Below are positions 36,001 through 39,464 of a stretch of 39,464 nt of DNA, piece by piece. Source of the DNA: JBKCHH01 sp046302855 (lineage in GTDB: Bacteria > Pseudomonadota > Alphaproteobacteria > Rickettsiales > UBA8987). The position numbers were made by a program, and so were the translations under genes. Below the pieces are notes generated by a model, which saw only the letters and a program-made list of their open reading frames with translations, was not told the DNA's origin and searched no databases. How positions within the stretch are numbered: position 1 is the stretch's first letter; each line of letters opens with the position of its first letter. Location: the NCBI GenBank assembly GCA_046302855.1, contig JBKCHH010000090.1, positions 1 through 39,464 of the forward strand. The letters run 5' to 3'.

Positions 36001-36747
36001 CGCAAGGTGAGTAGGGCAAAAAAAAGGGAAGAGATGCTACCATTCGCCGCCCTAGTTCTTTTAAAAATTATCGAAACAGGTAAGCCAAAGGATATTATAT
36101 TTAGTGGCAGTGGGGTTAGGGAAGGGGTTTTATTTAATGAACTGGCCCCTGCCATTAAAGCACAAGACCCTTTATTTGTAGCAGTTTATGATATGGTGGG
36201 CAGCTTTACTCCGATTCACTTTCACACCGGCATAAATAAGCCTTGGATAGATTTTAGCCTAGAGCTAGCCGCTTGGATAAATAATCTATTTAAGAACGAG
36301 AGCCCAGAGCTACTTAGAATAAAAAACTCTGCCTGTATTTTGGCTTGGATTGCATGGCACGAAATTAACTCCTTTAGGGCAGAGGTAGCCTTTAGATGGA
36401 TTATAGATTCTAAATTGCCATCCCTAACCCATAGGGAAAGGGTGTTTTTAGCCATTTGTGTTTACTTTCGCTATAGTAATAAATATTCCAAAGTGTTGGA
36501 TACGGTTAAAGAAATATTATCAGATGAAGATTATAATAAGGCATGCTCAATAGGTTTAATGATGCGGCTTGGCTTTAAGCTAGCAGGCGGTGCTACTGGT
36601 ATTCTAGCTAGAACTAAAATTGCCGTAGAGCAAAAAAAGCTAGCCATTACCTTTCACCCAAGTGATAGATGCCTAGTATCAGATGAATTTAACGAAGCCT
36701 TCGAAAGCCTAGCAAAAAGCATGGGGCTAAAGGTGGTGATTAGGTAG
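33055..36747 (+). CDS. ppk-ppx: fused polyphosphate kinase - exopolyphosphatase
   Basis: One uninterrupted frame of 1230 residues joins two enzymes. Residues 1 to about 700 are PPK1, which makes polyphosphate from ATP. It shows YFNREVSLIKFNYRVLEEA, NIDEFISVRVGKL, the autophosphorylated His H441 in DIKTHLKLTLV, HFGTGNYNSD and the second His H602 in FLEHTRIYCFANG. Residues about 725-1230 are a Ppx/GppA phosphatase (AVIDIGSNSVRMVIYDG, YAFATSAVREARDG, GDLGGGSLELAEV). The two parts correspond to genes that are normally separate neighbours. The start is GTG. Both active sites look intact. Confidence 0.92.
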   Translation: MKRDISNNIYNSSKESERYFNREVSLIKFNYRVLEEALNRSYPIIERFKFLHITVRNIDEFISVRVGKLIHDLNSKEKTLDGLTAKEQLPIVLGHLADFFSKQEAVFLKLRKEFGKYDIEFDEPHEADEATLQGFIKQLKEKFSNVKPIRFPLSKEIDQTKLTGIKDYLVLKTKTEALFYPIETAIENPFFVYRDVNLNFVSAKTVLCKYFKQILNSNAENAFTISLIRNGDIDFSNNPNDLDSLEDYEKLFKLREVGKVLFIKTNSDVNEDFLKFIQEKFHLSPRQIVKYRNLSFIKDADNIIDYDFETAGLNTKRLFFEPIKIRFPERIADYDGNYFKAIEAKDILIHHPYESFDMVTEFIRVAAIDKDVVEIKQTLYRTTKDSPVVKSLIEAQKNGKKVTCFIEVKARFDEERNIEFLKTLQKHGVKIIHTNPDIKTHLKLTLVKKVIKENNVEKEKIYAHFGTGNYNSDTARVYSDLSLFTCNQSLCKELDKIFDFIKTRKIDGLLEKAFLSPINLRAQLLKLINREIENIKNDKPAGIWLKVNSITDKLIIDKLYEASKAGVKIELVIRGICCLRPGIVGLSENIRVKSIVGRFLEHTRIYCFANGFPMGSINNKVYISSSDLMTRNMDARIEAAIPIENDTVFEQILGQIMQANLSDLKNSWYLQADGKYLRTEYDANSISAHEYFVHNPSLSGRGSAIHSVRHLESIAKTIYAEKERTEEMAVIDIGSNSVRMVIYDGLKRVPASILNEKKQCGLIRDFISTGKLNPKGVEEVFQIIPRFLRIIEAMKVKRIYAFATSAVREARDGKWFVKEIKKRFNLEVHIISGIEEAKLSTLGVISGLRVAKGAIGDLGGGSLELAEVDYAQGSENIFHENSFFDKLVSLPLGALRLADINRTQKHPEKIISSFIDEHLDKFQLKKALEDKTFYAVGGSFRAIAAVDMALRDYSLDIIDNYQVEAKKLIPTLKKIISNKKIIRKVSRAKKREEMLPFAALVLLKIIETGKPKDIIFSGSGVREGVLFNELAPAIKAQDPLFVAVYDMVGSFTPIHFHTGINKPWIDFSLELAAWINNLFKNESPELLRIKNSACILAWIAWHEINSFRAEVAFRWIIDSKLPSLTHRERVFLAICVYFRYSNKYSKVLDTVKEILSDEDYNKACSIGLMMRLGFKLAGGATGILARTKIAVEQKKLAITFHPSDRCLVSDEFNEAFESLAKSMGLKVVIR

Positions 36748-36755
36748 TTAAGGAG

Positions 36756-37568
36756 CTATGTTTCTATTTGCCCAGCGATAAAATGCACTAGATTTCTTAA
36801 ATCAAGATTGTTTTTTATTAAGCGATGAGTGGCAAGGTTTTCAACTAGACCCCTTATCAAATCTTCATCTCTAGCAATTTTTTTATCCACCATATCATCT
36901 ACCAGTTGGAAAAGATTGCCAATTTCATAGCCAACGGCTTCATATAAAACCTCCTCATTGGTGGGAAGGCGCATCATAATAGCAGGGGCTAGGGTAGAAA
37001 AGGCAAACAAGGCACCAGTTTTTAGCTTGTTAATTAGTTCAAGGGAATTTTGCTCGCCCCTTTGCTCATTGCCAATATCTAAAGATTGCCCGCCAATTAG
37101 CCCGCTTAAACCACATTTTTTGGCAAAGGCAGAAAGTAGCTTTATGCGAACATCTGGGCTTAGGTGGGTTTTATTATCCGCCAGTATCTCAAATGAAAGC
37201 CCATATAGGGCGTCCCCCGCAAGTAGGGCGGTTGCCTCATCAAACTTCTTGTGGCAACTTGGTTGATTGCGGCGGTAGTCATCATTATCCATACAGGGTA
37301 AATCATCATGAATTAGGGAGAAGGAATGGGTAAGTTCAATCGCCATCCCAACCCGCAGTGAATTTTTTGCATCAATTTTTAAGGAATCAGCTAGAATTTT
37401 TAGCAAAAAAGAGCGGATTCTTTTGCCTTCAGATAGGGTAGAATATCTTATTGCCTCTAGAACGATAGAATCATTCTCTATATTTTTTAAAAAATCCAGC
37501 GTTAGCGAGTCTATTTCTTTAATATGTTCGGCTAGCTTTGCTTTAATATCATTACTGGTGATATTCAT
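36756..37568 (-). CDS. ispA: short polyprenyl synthase of the IspA (farnesyl diphosphate synthase) family
   Basis: An isoprenyl diphosphate synthase that would extend dimethylallyl to geranyl and farnesyl diphosphate. The first aspartate-rich motif is DDLPCMDND (88-96) and the second is QLVDDMVD (221-228); GLIGGQSLDIG is also typical. Two oddities: the GGKRLRP motif is EGKRIRS (47-53), and the segment with the conserved GK and KxTYP after the second motif is missing, leaving 270 residues instead of about 295-300. The start is ATG 37568, after a GGTGGG ribosome site; the GTG at 37583 is less likely. It overlaps the efflux channel gene by 17 bases. Confidence 0.82.
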   Translation of the reverse strand: MNITSNDIKAKLAEHIKEIDSLTLDFLKNIENDSIVLEAIRYSTLSEGKRIRSFLLKILADSLKIDAKNSLRVGMAIELTHSFSLIHDDLPCMDNDDYRRNQPSCHKKFDEATALLAGDALYGLSFEILADNKTHLSPDVRIKLLSAFAKKCGLSGLIGGQSLDIGNEQRGEQNSLELINKLKTGALFAFSTLAPAIMMRLPTNEEVLYEAVGYEIGNLFQLVDDMVDKKIARDEDLIRGLVENLATHRLIKNNLDLRNLVHFIAGQIET

Positions 37569-38964
37569 CTTCCCACCCCCCACCTAAAGCCTTAATAAAG
37601 TTCACATAAGAATAGATTTCCGCCCTTTGTGCCTCTAAAGAGTTAATTCTGGCATCAAATAGATTTCGCTTGGTGGTTAAAAACTCTAAATAGCCAACCA
37701 AACCATTATCATACTTTGCCTCTACTAATTTTTCAGCCTCTTTTAAAGCATCCACCTGTGCCTTTATAGAGCCTGATATTTTCTCTGCCTTATTTAGGTA
37801 AATTAAGCTATCTTCCACCTCTTTTAGCGCGGTTTTTAAGGTTTTAGCATAGTTGTATAGAGCCTCATCCTTTTTAGAAAAGGCAATATTGTTTTGGGCT
37901 AAAAGCTCACCCCTATTAAATATGGGTTGCAGTATTCCACCACCAAAACTATTTATATAGGACCCAGACTTCACCAGTTTTTCTAAAGAACCTGCTTGAA
38001 AGCCAAACAATGCATCTAAAGTAATTGATGGGAAGAAACTTGCCCTTGAGGCATTTAAATCTGCCTTGCTTGCAATAACCCCAGCCTCCGCCATTTTTAA
38101 ATCTGGGCGATGTTTTATAATTTCTACCGGTTGTTTTAGGGCGGGGATAATAAAGGATTTATCTGCTATAAATTTTAAGTTTTCAAACTTAGAGCGAACA
38201 ATTTTTTTAGGGTTAGAGCCAATTAGTAACGAAACTTCATTTTGCAACAGGGCAATTTTTTGTTCTAACTCATAGACCCTAGTTTTTTCCACCTCTTTTT
38301 CCGCCTCTATCTGCCTTAAATCAAGCAAGGAGGTTGAGCCAACCTTATTCCGCTCACTCCAAATGCTGTAAATTTCTTCTAATGCCTTATGATTATTTTT
38401 AGCAATTTTTAGCTCTTCATCTAACAAAACCAAATCGAAATAAGATTTTGCTACTTGCGAGGTTAAATTTAGCAAAACCACATCCTTGGCATATTTGCTG
38501 GCTAACAAATCATTCTTAGCCTTCCACCTAAGGCTTGAAATTCTTCCCCAAACATCTAGCTCATAATTTAGTTTTACATTTAGGCTTTTGGTATCGATAG
38601 TTTTGTTAGAATTATTTGTGTTTTTAGAGAGCTTTTCTTTTTTGGAATTAAACGATCCATCTATTTTTGGTAGTAGAGCTAATTGCGAGGCATCTTTTAT
38701 CGCTTCATTTTGATTAATCTTTTCAAAGGAAATTTTTACATCATCATTATTTTCAATAGCTTCTAGAATAAGGCTATCTAGATTTTCATCACCAAAATTA
38801 CGCCACCACAGGCTAGTTACATGATTCTTATGGCTTGGCATTTCATTATAGATATTTAGCCACTTTTCAGGAATGGGGTTTTTTATCTCTGCCCTATTAA
38901 AATTAGGTTCAAAATAACAGGAAGTTAAAATAAGTAGGATTATTAACAATAGATTAGCTTTCAT
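37552..38964 (-). CDS. RND efflux outer-membrane lipoprotein channel (NodT/OprM family)
   Basis: A TolC-like protein that forms the outer-membrane exit of a tripartite pump. A signal peptide with lipobox LTSC (Cys16) shows it is a lipoprotein, as in the OprM/NodT group. YELDVWGRISSLRWKAKNDL and the repeat-like second half (SITLDALFGFQAGSLEKLV, IFNRGELLAQNNIAFSKKDE) are family signatures. Length 470 is typical. It overlaps the RND pump gene by 11 bases and ispA by 17 bases. The adaptor (membrane fusion) gene is presumably beyond the right edge. Confidence 0.93.
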   Translation of the reverse strand: MKANLLLIILLILTSCYFEPNFNRAEIKNPIPEKWLNIYNEMPSHKNHVTSLWWRNFGDENLDSLILEAIENNDDVKISFEKINQNEAIKDASQLALLPKIDGSFNSKKEKLSKNTNNSNKTIDTKSLNVKLNYELDVWGRISSLRWKAKNDLLASKYAKDVVLLNLTSQVAKSYFDLVLLDEELKIAKNNHKALEEIYSIWSERNKVGSTSLLDLRQIEAEKEVEKTRVYELEQKIALLQNEVSLLIGSNPKKIVRSKFENLKFIADKSFIIPALKQPVEIIKHRPDLKMAEAGVIASKADLNASRASFFPSITLDALFGFQAGSLEKLVKSGSYINSFGGGILQPIFNRGELLAQNNIAFSKKDEALYNYAKTLKTALKEVEDSLIYLNKAEKISGSIKAQVDALKEAEKLVEAKYDNGLVGYLEFLTTKRNLFDARINSLEAQRAEIYSYVNFIKALGGGWEDEYHQ

Positions 38965-39464
38965 TTTTTCCTCCTTTCTTTTCCTCTTTAGGTCTTAACC
39001 AATAATAGAATATAGGGATAAAAATAATAGCAATAAAGGTGGCAAATATCATACCGCCCACAACGCCTGTTCCTATAGAATGTCTTGAATTTGCTCCAGC
39101 CCCAGTGCTAAATACTAAGGGCAATACGCCAAAGATAAAGGCAAGAGAGGTCATAATAATTGGTCTAAACCTTTGATTGGCAGAACGGATTGCCGCTTCA
39201 AGTGAGGCAAAACCTTCTTTTCGCTTAATTTCCGCAAATTCTACAATCAAAACCGCATTCTTGCAAGCTAACCCGATTAAGGTAACTAACCCTATCTGAA
39301 AGTAAATATCATTTTCCATACCAGTAATAAAAATGGCAAGCAGGGCGCCTAAAAAAGCAAAGGGAACGGCCATTATAATAACAAAGGGTAATCGCCAGCT
39401 TTCATAAAGGGCTGCTAGAATTAGAAATATAGAAATAATGCCAAAAATAAAGGCACTATTGCCA
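38954..39464 (-). CDS. RND efflux pump inner-membrane transporter, C-terminal part (cut by right edge)
   Basis: The last 169 residues of an AcrB/MexB-type proton-driven drug exporter. The frame stays open to the window edge: ALYESWRLPFVIIMAVPFAF is the start of the last membrane helix bundle, then ITGMENDIYFQIGLVTLIGL, CKNAVLIVEFAE, RFRPIIMTSLAFIFGVLPL and GANSRHSIGTGVVGGM. These match AcrB closely. The Met at 39373 is internal, not the start. It is the first visible gene of the pump-channel-ispA unit. Substrate is not predictable. Confidence 0.95.
   Translation of the reverse strand, partial: GNSAFIFGIISIFLILAALYESWRLPFVIIMAVPFAFLGALLAIFITGMENDIYFQIGLVTLIGLACKNAVLIVEFAEIKRKEGFASLEAAIRSANQRFRPIIMTSLAFIFGVLPLVFSTGAGANSRHSIGTGVVGGMIFATFIAIIFIPIFYYWLRPKEEKKGGKNES

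Overview
The window looks like part of the chromosome of a low-GC alphaproteobacterium (base composition in the mid-30s percent by eye). The signs are a single long RelA/SpoT protein with the RXKD synthetase motif, an ihfA-MerR pair, an lspA-DUF3035 lipoprotein pair, a 3-methylmercaptopropionyl-CoA-dehydrogenase-type acyl-CoA dehydrogenase, a cbb3 oxidase CcoP, and a KMGKT-type tyrosyl-tRNA synthetase. Short spacers, many 4-base ATGA overlaps and few regulators point to a reduced, Rickettsiales-like genome. However, hisF, hisH and hisA (histidine synthesis, absent from classical Rickettsiaceae and Anaplasmataceae) and a lone fliN suggest a less reduced or environmental lineage. The exact taxon cannot be fixed from this window. 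I saw no rRNA, tRNA, insertion sequence or CRISPR array.

Layout. 1-7 kb: the end of an unknown gene; nuoB-nuoC cut off from the rest of the complex I genes; a 1016-residue divergent phosphoenolpyruvate carboxylase (PEPC)-like protein; recR-ppsR; a 262-base AT-rich gap with three DnaA-box-like sites (candidate replication origin); and hisF. 7-12 kb, plus strand: ccoP, rodA, relA/spoT, pdxJ. 12-17 kb, minus strand: ihfA, merR, gatA, a 58-residue membrane miniprotein, transaldolase, tyrS, fliN. 17-24 kb, plus strand: ribF, lspA, DUF3035 lipoprotein, acyl-CoA dehydrogenase, serS, a LysM/LytM protein without zinc ligands, sdhB. 24-27 kb, minus strand: hisH-hisA-der-yggS, a chain with overlapping or near-touching ends. 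27-33 kb: coaE, a possible small RNA unit, a DUF3800 protein, hscA and a soluble-type lytic transglycosylase. 33-39 kb: a fused polyphosphate kinase-exopolyphosphatase, then (minus strand) an RND pump gene running off the right edge, its outer-membrane lipoprotein channel, and an ispA-like gene.

A theme is operon scatter. Respiratory subunits (nuoBC, ccoP, sdhB), histidine genes, hscA and fliN each sit away from most of their usual partners, so the products must be assembled from genes elsewhere. The most unusual items are the PEPC-like protein, the Ppk-Ppx fusion, the candidate origin next to ppsR, the coupled 58-residue miniprotein and the promoter-terminator unit between coaE and DUF3800.
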